A DNA stretch of 64,000 nucleotides from Lyophyllum atratum (Eukaryota > Basidiomycota > Agaricomycetes > Agaricales > Lyophyllaceae): positions 1 through 64,000 of the forward strand of contig JACGCN010000035.1 of the NCBI GenBank assembly GCA_014905825.1, in the 5' to 3' direction. The notes under the pieces are model-generated. The model did no database searches, had not been told where the DNA came from, and saw only the letters and a program-made list of their open reading frames with translations. Below, in pieces: positions 47,290-58,751 of this stretch. Positions within the stretch are counted from its first letter, which is position 1. Every line of letters starts with the position of its first letter. A program made the translations under genes and the position numbers.

Positions 47290-49881
47290 TTAACTCCAAC
47301 ACTCCTCCAATAGACGTCCCTCCCTAATCATCTCATCTACGTATCGCACCGCCGCGTCCCTCGCATACCCGCCCTCCATCTCCACTGCGTCCGCGAGCGC
47401 AGTTTTCACGGCCGATGGCATCTGGTTCGAGGACCTGTATGCATACAATTACAATCACACTAGGATTCACATAAAGCAGCCAAGTGTGCGAGGTTTACGC
47501 ACCCCGAGATATACACCCACGCCCCATCCTGAAGGAGGGTCCACACACGAGCAGCATCCTCCCGAATGCGGTCTTGCACATACACCCGCGCCTCTCCTTC
47601 CTTTCCGTCGCGCGAATGCGCCACGCGGTACACGAGCTGCTGGCGTGATGCGAGCTTCTCCCACTCTGCGGCGTAGTGCTCATCTTGGGTGGCAGAGCGG
47701 CAACCAAGATACAGAGTGTTAGCTGTTTCATATTCGTGTCATCAGCCAATGAAATGGAAGCGAGATTGGTAGTGGGTGACGGGTGTTCTGGAGAGATAGA
47801 CGCACAGGATGAGCCATCTTGGATACGTTCCTGGATAAGCGCGCGCATCGGGGCAACGCCCGTACCAGGACCAACACAAATTACGGGAGTGAAGGGGTCA
47901 GGGGGCAGGGAAATGAGGCCCTTTTGAATTGCGATGCGCAGCTGATCGCCTAATGGCGACGAAGAGGAGTGAGTTAGTGAGAAGCTAATGCAAGAACGAA
48001 CGACACGACGACGACGCACCAGGCTTTAGCCCCGCAAGGTAGGTTGTACAAGCCCCACGTCTTGGAACCTTCAGCTTCGTACGGTACTTGACGATCGCGA
48101 TACATAGCTGGACCCTGTTTGGACGTTCCTACGCCACATCAAGTAGAAAATCATACACGATACCAGCAAGATGCATATCAGAGATCGAATGTGGGCCTTT
48201 CATATGCAGTAGACGCCGAACCTTGATGGAACTAGCGATAGAGAACTGCCGTGGGCGCAGCGGTGGAAGAACATCGAAGACATACGCCCTCGGTATCCGC
48301 ACGTTCCGAAACTCGCTCATGACCTCGTGAATCGTCCTGCGTGGACGGTGGCAGTACTCGTACAGGTCATCCTGTCATTGTATGACATTGAGTCGTTGAC
48401 TTGGGCCAGGCGTGTAGAAAGATCAATGGACGCACCCCACCTGCAGGGCTCAACCAATCGTCGAGAGTCTCTACCTCTCGCTCGTCAGACGTGAAGTATC
48501 GCAGATATTGAAAGAAAACGCGTCGTGGGACGGCGCGAAAATCGACATGGCGAGAGAGGATGGTGCGCAAGGTCGTTCTTTGAGGGTGGAGGGGAAGATG
48601 ATCAGGAAAGGATTGGTCTACGTAGTTATTGATGAGAAAATATCAGCATTGAGAGCGAACGCGCAATCGCGATGTAGAGTAGATGTTATGGAAAACGAGA
48701 AGCACAGACCTATCATGCTCCGTGTGACGGTAATTGGGGTATCGGCGATTTTGTCCCAGTGCATGATCTCCAGGAAGTCCTGGACTTCCGCGGGAGGAGC
48801 AACCGGATGGATCAAAGCGACGTCTCCAGGCGAATACCTATTGATGAAAGAAAGGGTTATCGCTCAGTGCCCCATGTCCATTTTTAAAAGTTCAGATAGG
48901 CCCTCATCCCAATGATCTCGTCGAGGTAAGAGATGAGACGAAACAGAACATACCGTATGTCATCTTTAGCATCAAACTCGAACTCGAGATGACGCACATC
49001 CTGATACCAGCCTTCCGCCGTGATGCGCGTGTTTTCGCGCACAACAGCTGTATGGAACGCCTGATCTGTCTGTAAAAGGTCGTCAGTCTCTGCCTTCCCC
49101 GTCTTTGTTTCGATATCAGTCTGCGGGGCGTCATGAATGGTGACGCGTGCTGGTGGTATGGCGGTTTCTGGGATGACCTCAACGCCAGGTGGGAGTGGGT
49201 GTAGCTCAATGAGCTTCGCAAGGAGGGAGTCAATCCATGGCTGTAGTCCTCCGTCAAGCCTATACACATATGAGACGTCAGTATCCAGGCTCAATCCCAG
49301 CGCCTTAAGTAGATATAAATAGGGACACTCACCCAAGCTGGTGTTGGTCATCTCCCTCGCCACGTTCACAGATCTCATGTGCACCGAGGCTGGCCAAACG
49401 TCGGGAAAGCTTTTTAGCAGCCCAGCAGAACTTTTCGTACGCTGTGTCACCGAGGCCAAACACCGCGAAGGAAAGATCCTCAAAGAGATCAGCTGGGAGA
49501 TCGGAGCGCAGGAGCTGTGCCCAAAGTGACGACATGGAGCGTGGTTCGACGCCCGAGCCTGTTGTGGCTACGACGAAAATAACGAGAGGTTCGGAGAGAA
49601 GGTCGGGCTTTGATGTCAATTTAGTGTGATTAGAATGGTCATGTTAGAAGACGGGCTGGAAGACACACGGCAGAAAGGGCATCAATGCTAAGGACGCGGC
49701 ATTGAAATGCTATCCGTCGACATTGGCGCGCTATGCGGTCTGCGACGTCCTGTGAGTTTCCAGTTTCTGTGGCGTATAGAATGAGTAGCTCTCGAGGATC
49801 TGGCTCCGGACTTGGACTTGAACTAGGAGTTGGACTAGGACTTGAACTAGGACGTGAACTTGAGGGAACAGTTAGAGCCAT
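47290..49881 (-). CDS. TAH18: NADPH-dependent diflavin oxidoreductase
   Basis: Cytosolic diflavin reductase passing electrons from NADPH through FAD and FMN to Dre2 in cytosolic Fe-S assembly. The start at 49881 opens with a low-complexity Ser/Pro repeat (PSSSPSPTPSSSPSPEPD), then the flavodoxin domain: ELLILYATETGNSQDVADRI (FMN phosphate loop), VIFVVATTGSGVEPRSMSSL, FAVFGLGDTAYEKFCWAAKK, with ERGEGDDQHQLG before the connecting domain. The FAD/NAD part follows: YSPGDVALIHPVAPPAEVQD, FDWLSPAGG-region, PFTPVICVGPGTGVAPMRAL (NADP binding) and ending MIREGRLLEECWS with the stop at 47290-47292. The short N-terminus and lack of a membrane anchor separate it from P450 reductase. Many short introns. 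It diverges from LCL3 over 94 bases. Confidence 0.9.
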
Positions 49882-49975
49882 GGAAGAGATTCCTTATCAG
49901 ATAAGAGAAGAAAGTCAGTTACTGTTGACCGTGTGAACGTGTCCAATTGCTTCCGGCGTCCCTGCACCTCCCCAA
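49882..49975. promoter_or_regulatory. Bidirectional promoter of TAH18 and LCL3
   Basis: Only 94 bases separate the two divergent start codons, so both promoters must overlap. No TATA box is visible. Confidence 0.55.
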
Positions 49976-51343
49976 ATGCCCACCATACCATGGCCATGGC
50001 GCATTGACATCGACGACGCGCGCAACGATGCTCGCAAGCCTAAAAATGATGGACTTGCTCTTTCAGAACGTCTAAAGGCCAAGCTGGACGCGGTGCCCCC
50101 GCCGCTGCTCGCATTGACCACCTTCGCTCTTGGTGCCTTCACTGCCGCTTCCACCGCTTTGCTCTACGCACGCTACGGACGACGCCTGCGGAACGCTGAA
50201 TGGGTTACACCTGACTTGTTTGCGCGTAACCGCTGGATCAAGGGTGTTGTCACCTCGTAGGCGCCTCGGCATTGGAACGTACGTGCGGATGTTGATGCTG
50301 ACCCGGACGCGCCTGTGACAGCGTTGGAGATGCGGACAACTTCCGCCTATACCACACGCCTGCGCTGGGTTGGCACTGGCCGCTGAAATTCCGTCGAATA
50401 CCATCCACAAGTAAAGGTGTGTTGCGTGTAATCTATGCTTCATTTTCAGGTGCCTGATTTTTTCCATGACATGTAGGACTGAAGGACGAAACGCTTCATA
50501 TTCGAATAGCAGGGGTAGACGCTCCAGAAGTACATCTCTGACATACGCCCCAAGTCATGTCAAGCCCATCAAAGCATGCTTACCCGTCGTACAGGCCGCA
50601 CATTTTGGACGCCCAGCACAGCCTTACGCCGTGGAAAGTCTAGCATGGCTACGTGAGGCTATCCTGGGGAAGGTGGTCTACTGTCAGCTCCTTCGGCGCG
50701 ACCAGTATTCCCGTATTGTGAATCTCGTCCTCAGTTTCGCTCCTGATTCCGGCTCACGACCCACACTCTCCAGGTGGCACATGTTACTCTCGCACCACGT
50801 ATTCTACCCGGAACGCTGGTCACTGGGAAAGTTCTCTCTCATGAGATGTTGCGCGCCGGGTGGGTCACTACATATGAGCAGGTATGTGGCTACTTCTCCT
50901 GTTCTTGCATCGCCCCCGTATCCTCGTACGACCTGCCTGGGAACTGACGACACGTTTCTCCTTGTAGGCGGGTGCGGAGCACGGCAAGTGGGGGAAAGAT
51001 GTGTACCTAAGCATCGAGGCTGAAGCCAAGTACGTTCATGTTCACTGTTTTCGTTCATCTACATATCATCAATCATTCTACTCCCTGACTCCTGCACATG
51101 TCTATTTCTCTTCTTTCACTTCTAAACTTCTCCCTACTGCTTTTTATCGACTTTTGTTGACATTTCCCCCTCAGAGCCGCGCGCCGGGGGATGTGGGAGA
51201 ACGGCGTCAGTGCAGAGAGCCCTGCAGAGTACAAACGACGACACACGACTGCGGCGTCATTAGAGGATGCGGAAGCTGCACGGCCTCGTGCGCAGGCGAC
51301 AGAGGGTCAGAAAGGGTGGCTGAGGCGCATTTTGGGATGGTGA
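49976..51343 (+). CDS. LCL3: Membrane-anchored SNase-like endonuclease
   Basis: Staphylococcal-nuclease-fold protein, mitochondrial membrane-associated in yeast (LCL3). A single hydrophobic helix near residues 40-62 ([20 protein letters not shown]) anchors it. The nuclease domain follows across several exons: [30 protein letters not shown] (Asp/Arg of the active site), [54 protein letters not shown] with [35 protein letters not shown] and [10 protein letters not shown]. The tail ends [11 protein letters not shown] with the stop at 51341-51343. About 300 residues; all six exon joins are in phase. The precise substrate of LCL3 proteins is not established. Confidence 0.9.
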
Positions 51344-51762
51344 GGGCATCCAGGACGTTGCGAATCTTTTCGGAAGTTGTCGTTGGTGGGACAACAGGGT
51401 CGCTGTTCCATGGTGATCCTCATGCTCCAAGAACTGTGCGATACATACGCAGAATGGGGTCCAATTTCATACCTTTCCGTCAAATATTGCACGAGGCTAT
51501 ACGTTAAGATTTACACACAGGATCGTGTTCTTGTCATTCAGGCCATCTCGACCTCCGCTATCTCGCTAGAGGATTGTACAGGTCTGAGGTGACTATTTGC
51601 CCAGGGTAAGAATAAACAGGAAGTACAACGGAAATCAACGAACGAGCTCACCTTCGATGTGAAGTCAAAATGAAATTGGAACGAAGGTGAAAATACATTT
51701 AATATCCAAATGTAAGGAGAATAAGTATAATAGACGTGCAGAAGCGCATATCGACATCATGA
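51344..51762. other. Intergenic between convergent genes
   Basis: About 420 bases of shared 3' flank between LCL3 and the MYND protein gene; nothing recognised. Confidence 0.4.
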
Positions 51763-52704
51763 TCATCTCCTCGGTTTCTGGGATGCCTGAGAGGCAGCCT
51801 GACTCTTCGTCGTCCAAGATCCGTCTTCCGCGCCAGAGAGATCAAACTTCGTTCCCTTCTCAATGTCCTTGATCAACGTTCCTTTCCAATCGGCGTTGAC
51901 GATACGTCGAGGGTCCAGTAGTGGGCTAAAGGGGAGGAGAAGCAGAGAGAGAGGGGGGCATTCTAGGACTATCGCTGCGACGGTGCCACTCCCATCGCTA
52001 TCGCTCTCATCCTGCAGCTTCTTGAAGCGTTGCACGCACTCAGCCCATGCAGGTGTGTAGCGCTTGCCCACGCTCATATCCACAACCTCTGCTTCTACAA
52101 TGCGAAAGTATTTGCCGCGCTTGCTATGGTGGTCCGTGCGAGAATGTATAAGTATGTTCATGACGTGTGTACGGGCACGGTTGATATCACGGTCAAGTGC
52201 GAGGGCATGTACGGTGGCGGCCATGAGCGTGTCAATGTGGAACTTGATCCACTTGTCAAGCCGCGTGTCCAGCTCGGTCAGAGTGATTCCAGGGGGGATG
52301 AACCGCGAGTAGGAGCCGTCTCGGTCAGCCTGCGCTAGCGTTGCGGCATGTTTTGCGTTTGTGTTGCAGTATTCCTTATGCACCTGATGATAGGCAGCCG
52401 ACACGTCAGCGTGCTAATGAATGAGCGTCTTGGCTGTTACGCACCTTCCAATGAGATGCCTGACACGCCTTTGAGCAGTACCTAGCGACCGGAACAGCCC
52501 ATGTAAGTGCAAACGGGTGCTGCAGAAGGGGCGCCCCAAGGATTGTGTGAAAGCTCACTTGATTATCTTACAGGCGGCACATTTCTTGAGGGAGATTTCT
52601 GCCCCGGACAGACCGCAACTGCCGCATAGGTTTCCTGTGTTTATGCGTTTCGCGAAGGCGGTTGGGTCGTCCAGGGTCCCCTTGGTGGTGGAAGATCGGG
52701 ACAT
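51763..52704 (-). CDS. MYND zinc-finger protein
   Basis: Three exons. The start at 52704 gives MSRSSTTKGTLDDPTAFAKR, then the zinc ligands CGSCGLSGAEISLKKCAACK, and after an intron ARYCSKACQASHWK: the C-x2-C...C-x2-C...YC-x3-C-x3-W-x2-H pattern of a MYND finger, usually a protein-binding module. The long C-terminal exon (HQVHKEYCNTNAKHAATLAQ, FIPPGITLTELDTRLDKWIK) is mainly helical and resembles other Agaricomycete MYND proteins in the ~250-290 residue class. No SET domain is present, so it is not an SMYD-type methyltransferase. Partner and process unknown. Confidence 0.8.
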
Positions 52705-53118
52705 GCCCGGAGCCTGAGGTCGCTCCAGCAACTGGATAAGATAAGATCATCATGAAATTCAAACTCAGGATTCGAATCTCGGAACCCCTTCCCCCTCCTC
52801 CCCGGGTTCCATCATCTTCTACTAGTTGACTCTCATAGCGATGGACAGACTTCAGTTTACGCTCCCATATCTCGAAGTAACTATATCCCCCCATTTCGAG
52901 TAACAGGTCAGCATACTCCGTGGGTGCTCACCTGGGAAAATGTTGAGCAGTATCCACTGTCATTTGGAGACCACGTTAGCTTTCAAAGAAGCGATATTTT
53001 CCTCATACACATAAGAGAGTTCATTTCGTATAGCAAAGGTTCTGGTTGAGCGTACCAGTGTCCGGGCCGTTGTCCGTGTGCAAGGAAGGACTTGTCGTGG
53101 AGTTTGAAGTCTTCATTC
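52705..53118. other. Intergenic up to the inverted repeat
   Basis: About 410 bases: promoter of the MYND gene and unique flank of the left repeat arm. Nothing recognised. Confidence 0.4.
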
Positions 53119-55289
53119 CATCAGTAAAAATACATGTCATACTTTCGGCGCTTTCACAGCTTTCGAAAGTTGCGAAAGCGGCGAAAGTGGGAAAGCGTCA
53201 GAGACTTTTGAAAAGAAGGTCCCGAGTTCTTTTCAAAAGCAATCCACCTTTCGTAAGCGCGAGAAAGCTGTGAAAGAGCCATAGAAAGACGCTGCAAGTG
53301 TGACCTCTTTCGAAAGCTTACATGTTGCACGACAGTTCAGGCAGGGCAAATATATGCATTTTGAGTGCTAGAACACTTCGGAAAGAGACTTTGAGCTACA
53401 CAAAAGGCGAACAGGTGTCCCAGTGGCTACGTTACACATCATCGTCGTCGTCATGAAGCTCGAAATCGCTCGATGCGGCGTCTACGACGTCAGGAAGAGC
53501 CTGGACCGTGATGGCCTTCTGACGTCGCATCGCACCAATGGCCCCCTCGATGATCTTCTCCCACTGACTATTGGACAGCCGCTTCACCAGCCGGTAGAGC
53601 TGCGACGTTGACTTGGGATCCGCGAGAACGACGGGCGGTAGTTGGGGAAAATTGGTCGGAACACGTGTTGGATTGTCGCCCCAGTTGTCTTTCGAAAAAT
53701 CGCCGGCCGGTCGTGCGAGTGGAAGGAAATCGCCTGAATACCATCGAGAAACAGCACGTTGACACTGCCCTCGATTAGTGTTAGGACGGACGGAGGAGAG
53801 TTGATCACTTACTGCTTGAATAGCCGTGACCAAGGCGCCTTCCGGCCGTTCATCTGAGCGAGCATCCTGATGAATCTGCGAAATGCTCGAGTAGTGATAT
53901 GCGAGGGTGGCGAGGATGAGAGGATGCAAAAACAAGCCCTTGCAGTGTGATGATTGATTAGCTGAGTCAGGAAAGGATTGCGTATGATGTCGTACCTTAG
54001 CAGAAATGACGAGCTCCGGTTCGACGTCCTCCTCGAAGCCTTCCGCACCCTCCTTGGCTTCCACTTCTACCTCCTCATACACCAGATAATAGAAAGGGCG
54101 CTCCTTGTAATCACCTTGTAAGGCCCATTTGCACCAACCCGCGATTGCTTCTGATAGCTGTTTAGGAGTCGCTTCCGGGTGCTGCTGGACTAGAGTTTTG
54201 ACGACGATTCTCTTGAAAGACTCGAGTGCCGTGGACGCCATCTTCGTCCGCCAGTTTGAGATACAGCCGTCGACCTATGACATTCAAAAACATGGTGAGA
54301 TCGTGAGTCAAATCATCGGACGGCACTCACTAATTTCTTCACAACGGTCTCAAGCCATCCCCCAAGCTCCTCATCAGGAAAAACCTCCTCCCAGATACTG
54401 CGTACTTGGGCGTCTGTAGGTCGTTCCCATGCGCGAACGACCCCGAGTGCTTCGCGCAATTTTGGTAGGAAACGAGCATCGAAGGCATACTTGAGATGAA
54501 CGGGTAAGTCCTCCCTCGCCCGAATGTCTTGCTTATTCTTGACTTTCTGGGCTGCGGTCGACGGAGGAATATAGTCGGCAACCGATGTTGTTGGCTCGAC
54601 CTTCGCAAGAAGTTTGACCTGTCAGTCGAAACGGTGAAGGGACTTGAGTGCTGATGTTCACGAACATGTGATCAAAGAAGCACGCACTTTGTGGAACCCC
54701 GACTTTACCTCCCTAAGTCCCTCTCGTTCTTTTCTTTCTCCCACGTCCGAGCCTGAGCTGATTCCCCCCATCTCCTCGACATCGCTTATATTTGAGCTTG
54801 CGGGCAGGCTCTGTCCGTCACTGGAGATCGACATCGAACCCCGTGAACTGGACCGTTTGGCATGGCGCGGCGGCACCATCGACTCGGAACCGTCTTCGAG
54901 GTTAGTTTCCTCGAAATATTCGACGTAGTCCGCTTGCCAATCACTTCGGATTCCAGTATCGTTGGCCTTTGCTTTCTTTTTTGCTTGGCTGTGAAGGAGT
55001 GTACTGGAGGTAAGTGAGAGAATATACATGCGAAGCCAACTCACATCATGGGATCTGCAGCCTTCCTCTTCCCGTTCGCCTCTGAAGAGACTTGACGACG
55101 TGAGTTGATTTCATTTCTCAACTTCCCCCTGTTTTCCTTACGACTCCCCTTCCTTTTCCTTCCCTTCCCTTTTATTGTTGACTGTCCGTCTTCTTCGTCC
55201 GAAATATCAAGGATCTCTTCTTCATCGTCCTCATCTTGTTCATCATCAGGATTATAAGCGCCGCCGGAATCTGATGAATCCGTGTTTAA
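53119..55289. repeat. Left arm of 2.17-kb inverted repeat
   Basis: Base p here is the complement of base 111210-p throughout the stretches I compared, giving arms of 2,171 bases (53119-55289 and 55921-58091) and no mismatch seen. Frames and introns are mirrored exactly (for example 53432-54241 with 56969-57778). The inner boundary falls after ccgtgtttaa and the outer one before catcagt. It contains a left copy of the uncharacterised gene and, at 53125-53330, a CTTTC/GAAAG-rich segment. Confidence 0.93.
53140..53320. repeat. CTTTC/GAAAG foldback segment (left)
   Basis: A cluster of more than ten ctttcg/cgaaag half sites, including ctttcacagctttc near 53150 and its inverse gaaagctgtgaaag near 53262-53275. 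At the centre is a perfect 13-base hairpin stem (53205-53217 and 53227-53239) with a 9-base loop. The arrangement resembles the end of a foldback or MITE-like element. The mirror copy sits at about 57890-58070 (hairpin 57971-58005). Confidence 0.7.
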
Positions 55290-55686
55290 CGCATCTGGCC
55301 CATCACGCTGTGAGCTACCCCCTTCTTCATCACCTTCCGATATTTATTGAGTTAATGACAGGATGCAGTGCGATGCGACGACTTACAACTCCGGTCGCGA
55401 GGTTTTGGGCGCGCATGAGAGATCTTTTTTGTCGAGGACGGCGTTTGTGCCGTTTTACCTGACAACAGCTCGTTGTCCTGCTGTTGCAGAGCGTCTTCAA
55501 TAAGGGCGGCATTGTGCATTGTGGCCTGACGTATGTTTTCCCTCATCTCTTCCTTCCTTATCTTTTCCTGACGTTCTGCTTCGACTTCATCAGATGTTCG
55601 CCTCCGAGCAGGAGCATCGGCGGCCCCTGGATGCTCGTTACGTTTGGGCCGTAGTGCCCTGCCGGCAGGTGAAGGCGAGACCTCAG
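53432..55686 (-). CDS. Agaricomycete family of unknown function, parental copy
   Basis: Uncharacterised protein of a type I recognise as recurrent in mushroom genomes but cannot name. Supported coding starts near 55686 (AEVSPSPAGRALRPKRNEHP), inside the spacer of the inverted repeat, and continues into a Glu/Arg-rich helix (EAERQEKIRKEEMRENIRQA), an acidic segment (NPDDEQDEDDEEEILDISDE), a basic nuclear-signal-like stretch (KGRKRKGSRKENRGK), then a globular C-terminal part: LPVHLKYAFDARFLPKLREA, ETVVKKLVDGCISNWRTKMA, RPFYYLVYEE, LFLHPLILATLAYHYSSISQ, AGDFSKDNWGD, and an acidic tail (ELHDDDDDV) with the stop at 53432. The first exon is unresolved; an ATG at 55903 joined by an intron of about 200 bases is possible. 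This copy keeps its own 5' sequence, so I take it as the original. Confidence 0.7.
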
Positions 55687-55920
55687 CTAGGGCAGAATCA
55701 GTATCATCACAATCAGCAGTGCGAGCACTTCACCTTTTTTTTCGTTATCGATCAACCGCGATTGCAGTGGGATGTCTTCAGAGTTCTGAGAGGGATTTTT
55801 GGCACTGGCGGCAGAGCTACGTGTGCGTGGAAGAGATACGTATATGACCTGCGACTGCTATACAACACTCATCCATCCCTCCTCCTTCGCACTCTACGAA
55901 CATGGCACCGCGCCCTCAGT
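55290..55920. other. Spacer of the inverted repeat
   Basis: 631 bases present once. Its left ~400 bases code, on the minus strand, for the 5' part of the left gene copy (exon ending ...RPKPRDRS, intron with gtaagt near 55395-55335, exon GDEEGGSSQRDGPDA running into the arm). The right ~230 bases hold the putative upstream region. On the plus strand the same DNA is open for 134 codons and is in frame with the right copy. Confidence 0.75.
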
Positions 55921-57778
55921 TTAAACACGGATTCATCAGATTCCGGCGGCGCTTATAATCCTGATGATGAACAAGATGAGGACGATGAAGAAGAGATCCT
56001 TGATATTTCGGACGAAGAAGACGGACAGTCAACAATAAAAGGGAAGGGAAGGAAAAGGAAGGGGAGTCGTAAGGAAAACAGGGGGAAGTTGAGAAATGAA
56101 ATCAACTCACGTCGTCAAGTCTCTTCAGAGGCGAACGGGAAGAGGAAGGCTGCAGATCCCATGATGTGAGTTGGCTTCGCATGTATATTCTCTCACTTAC
56201 CTCCAGTACACTCCTTCACAGCCAAGCAAAAAAGAAAGCAAAGGCCAACGATACTGGAATCCGAAGTGATTGGCAAGCGGACTACGTCGAATATTTCGAG
56301 GAAACTAACCTCGAAGACGGTTCCGAGTCGATGGTGCCGCCGCGCCATGCCAAACGGTCCAGTTCACGGGGTTCGATGTCGATCTCCAGTGACGGACAGA
56401 GCCTGCCCGCAAGCTCAAATATAAGCGATGTCGAGGAGATGGGGGGAATCAGCTCAGGCTCGGACGTGGGAGAAAGAAAAGAACGAGAGGGACTTAGGGA
56501 GGTAAAGTCGGGGTTCCACAAAGTGCGTGCTTCTTTGATCACATGTTCGTGAACATCAGCACTCAAGTCCCTTCACCGTTTCGACTGACAGGTCAAACTT
56601 CTTGCGAAGGTCGAGCCAACAACATCGGTTGCCGACTATATTCCTCCGTCGACCGCAGCCCAGAAAGTCAAGAATAAGCAAGACATTCGGGCGAGGGAGG
56701 ACTTACCCGTTCATCTCAAGTATGCCTTCGATGCTCGTTTCCTACCAAAATTGCGCGAAGCACTCGGGGTCGTTCGCGCATGGGAACGACCTACAGACGC
56801 CCAAGTACGCAGTATCTGGGAGGAGGTTTTTCCTGATGAGGAGCTTGGGGGATGGCTTGAGACCGTTGTGAAGAAATTAGTGAGTGCCGTCCGATGATTT
56901 GACTCACGATCTCACCATGTTTTTGAATGTCATAGGTCGACGGCTGTATCTCAAACTGGCGGACGAAGATGGCGTCCACGGCACTCGAGTCTTTCAAGAG
57001 AATCGTCGTCAAAACTCTAGTCCAGCAGCACCCGGAAGCGACTCCTAAACAGCTATCAGAAGCAATCGCGGGTTGGTGCAAATGGGCCTTACAAGGTGAT
57101 TACAAGGAGCGCCCTTTCTATTATCTGGTGTATGAGGAGGTAGAAGTGGAAGCCAAGGAGGGTGCGGAAGGCTTCGAGGAGGACGTCGAACCGGAGCTCG
57201 TCATTTCTGCTAAGGTACGACATCATACGCAATCCTTTCCTGACTCAGCTAATCAATCATCACACTGCAAGGGCTTGTTTTTGCATCCTCTCATCCTCGC
57301 CACCCTCGCATATCACTACTCGAGCATTTCGCAGATTCATCAGGATGCTCGCTCAGATGAACGGCCGGAAGGCGCCTTGGTCACGGCTATTCAAGCAGTA
57401 AGTGATCAACTCTCCTCCGTCCGTCCTAACACTAATCGAGGGCAGTGTCAACGTGCTGTTTCTCGATGGTATTCAGGCGATTTCCTTCCACTCGCACGAC
57501 CGGCCGGCGATTTTTCGAAAGACAACTGGGGCGACAATCCAACACGTGTTCCGACCAATTTTCCCCAACTACCGCCCGTCGTTCTCGCGGATCCCAAGTC
57601 AACGTCGCAGCTCTACCGGCTGGTGAAGCGGCTGTCCAATAGTCAGTGGGAGAAGATCATCGAGGGGGCCATTGGTGCGATGCGACGTCAGAAGGCCATC
57701 ACGGTCCAGGCTCTTCCTGACGTCGTAGACGCCGCATCGAGCGATTTCGAGCTTCATGACGACGACGATGATGTGTAA
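55921..57778 (+). CDS. Same family, 5'-truncated inverted duplicate
   Basis: Mirror image of the left copy: same exons, introns and product from LNTDSSDSGGAYNPDDEQDE to ELHDDDDDV, with no base difference seen. The duplication breakpoint lies inside an exon, so the native N-terminus (about 130 residues or more) is missing. The frame does not close at the breakpoint; it continues open upstream through the spacer to 55519 (+), where it reads the antisense of the parental 5' region (MWPDVCFPSSLPSLSFPDVL...). A chimeric protein of about 216 codons before the first intron is therefore possible if something transcribes it. Otherwise it is a recent pseudogene. An assembly artefact is the main alternative. 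Confidence 0.65.
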
Positions 57779-58091
57779 CGTAGCCACTGGGACACCTGTT
57801 CGCCTTTTGTGTAGCTCAAAGTCTCTTTCCGAAGTGTTCTAGCACTCAAAATGCATATATTTGCCCTGCCTGAACTGTCGTGCAACATGTAAGCTTTCGA
57901 AAGAGGTCACACTTGCAGCGTCTTTCTATGGCTCTTTCACAGCTTTCTCGCGCTTACGAAAGGTGGATTGCTTTTGAAAAGAACTCGGGACCTTCTTTTC
58001 AAAAGTCTCTGACGCTTTCCCACTTTCGCCGCTTTCGCAACTTTCGAAAGCTGTGAAAGCGCCGAAAGTATGACATGTATTTTTACTGATG
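55921..58091. repeat. Right arm of 2.17-kb inverted repeat
   Basis: Reverse complement of 53119-55289, apparently identical. It ends at 58091, where the left flank attc|catcag and the right flank tgatg|taatc diverge. No target-site duplication is visible at the outer ends, which argues against simple transposition of the whole 5-kb unit. Confidence 0.93.
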
Positions 58092-58751
58092 TAATCAGGC
58101 GCCACACACTGTTCAAAGGAAATCGGAACATGATCTTCGTCTTGAGCGACTCAGGGCACATCATGATCAACATTCGAACAAGTCAACACTTCGTCATCCC
58201 TTCACTGGCCGCTTCACTGTTTCGAACAAATTTCAATTTCGTTGAAGTCGATGTCATCGTCACGTCACATCACATCATTCTCCTTCTCCTCAACCATGCG
58301 TCCGACTGGGCTTGGCACTTCAAGTCATGGAGACTCTAACACAAGCGAGACGTGTCTGTTAATCTGTTACTAGTTGGCTGACAAGATGGACAGATATTTT
58401 TAATTTATCCCCTCGTCAGTGACTCTATCTCATCACCGGCTAGCATGCGCTATGCAGCCTATGCTTAATCACAAGTTGTCGCCTGTCGAACCTGCTTGTC
58501 TGCTGTCGATGTGCCTCATGATCGACTCCCTGATAAACGCCTTAAATAGCGCTCCTCCTCCGTTAGTTCTGCATCTCCTGGGTTGTCTGCGTTATCTTCG
58601 TCTTTCTCGCCTGTCCTTCGTTCGTCCCTCAGCTTCCCAACTTTCGTTCTTTGTTTTCTGTACCTTCGACTTCATTACCACCTGAATCCCATCTCGTTGA
58701 CGAGGACTTCCTTCACACGAACACGCACCATACACACACGCGATATACACG
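58092..58751. other. Intergenic, promoter side of the lysozyme gene
   Basis: About 660 bases. The last 200 are CT-rich (cgttatcttcgtctttctcg and following), typical for a fungal promoter. A weak TATA-like ttaaatag lies near 58541. No gene recognised. Confidence 0.4.

Noticed and set aside
53119..58091. The whole inverted repeat as a DNA transposon with long terminal repeats
   Set aside because: No transposase is coded and no target-site duplication is visible at the outer ends; an inverted partial duplication of a host gene explains it better.
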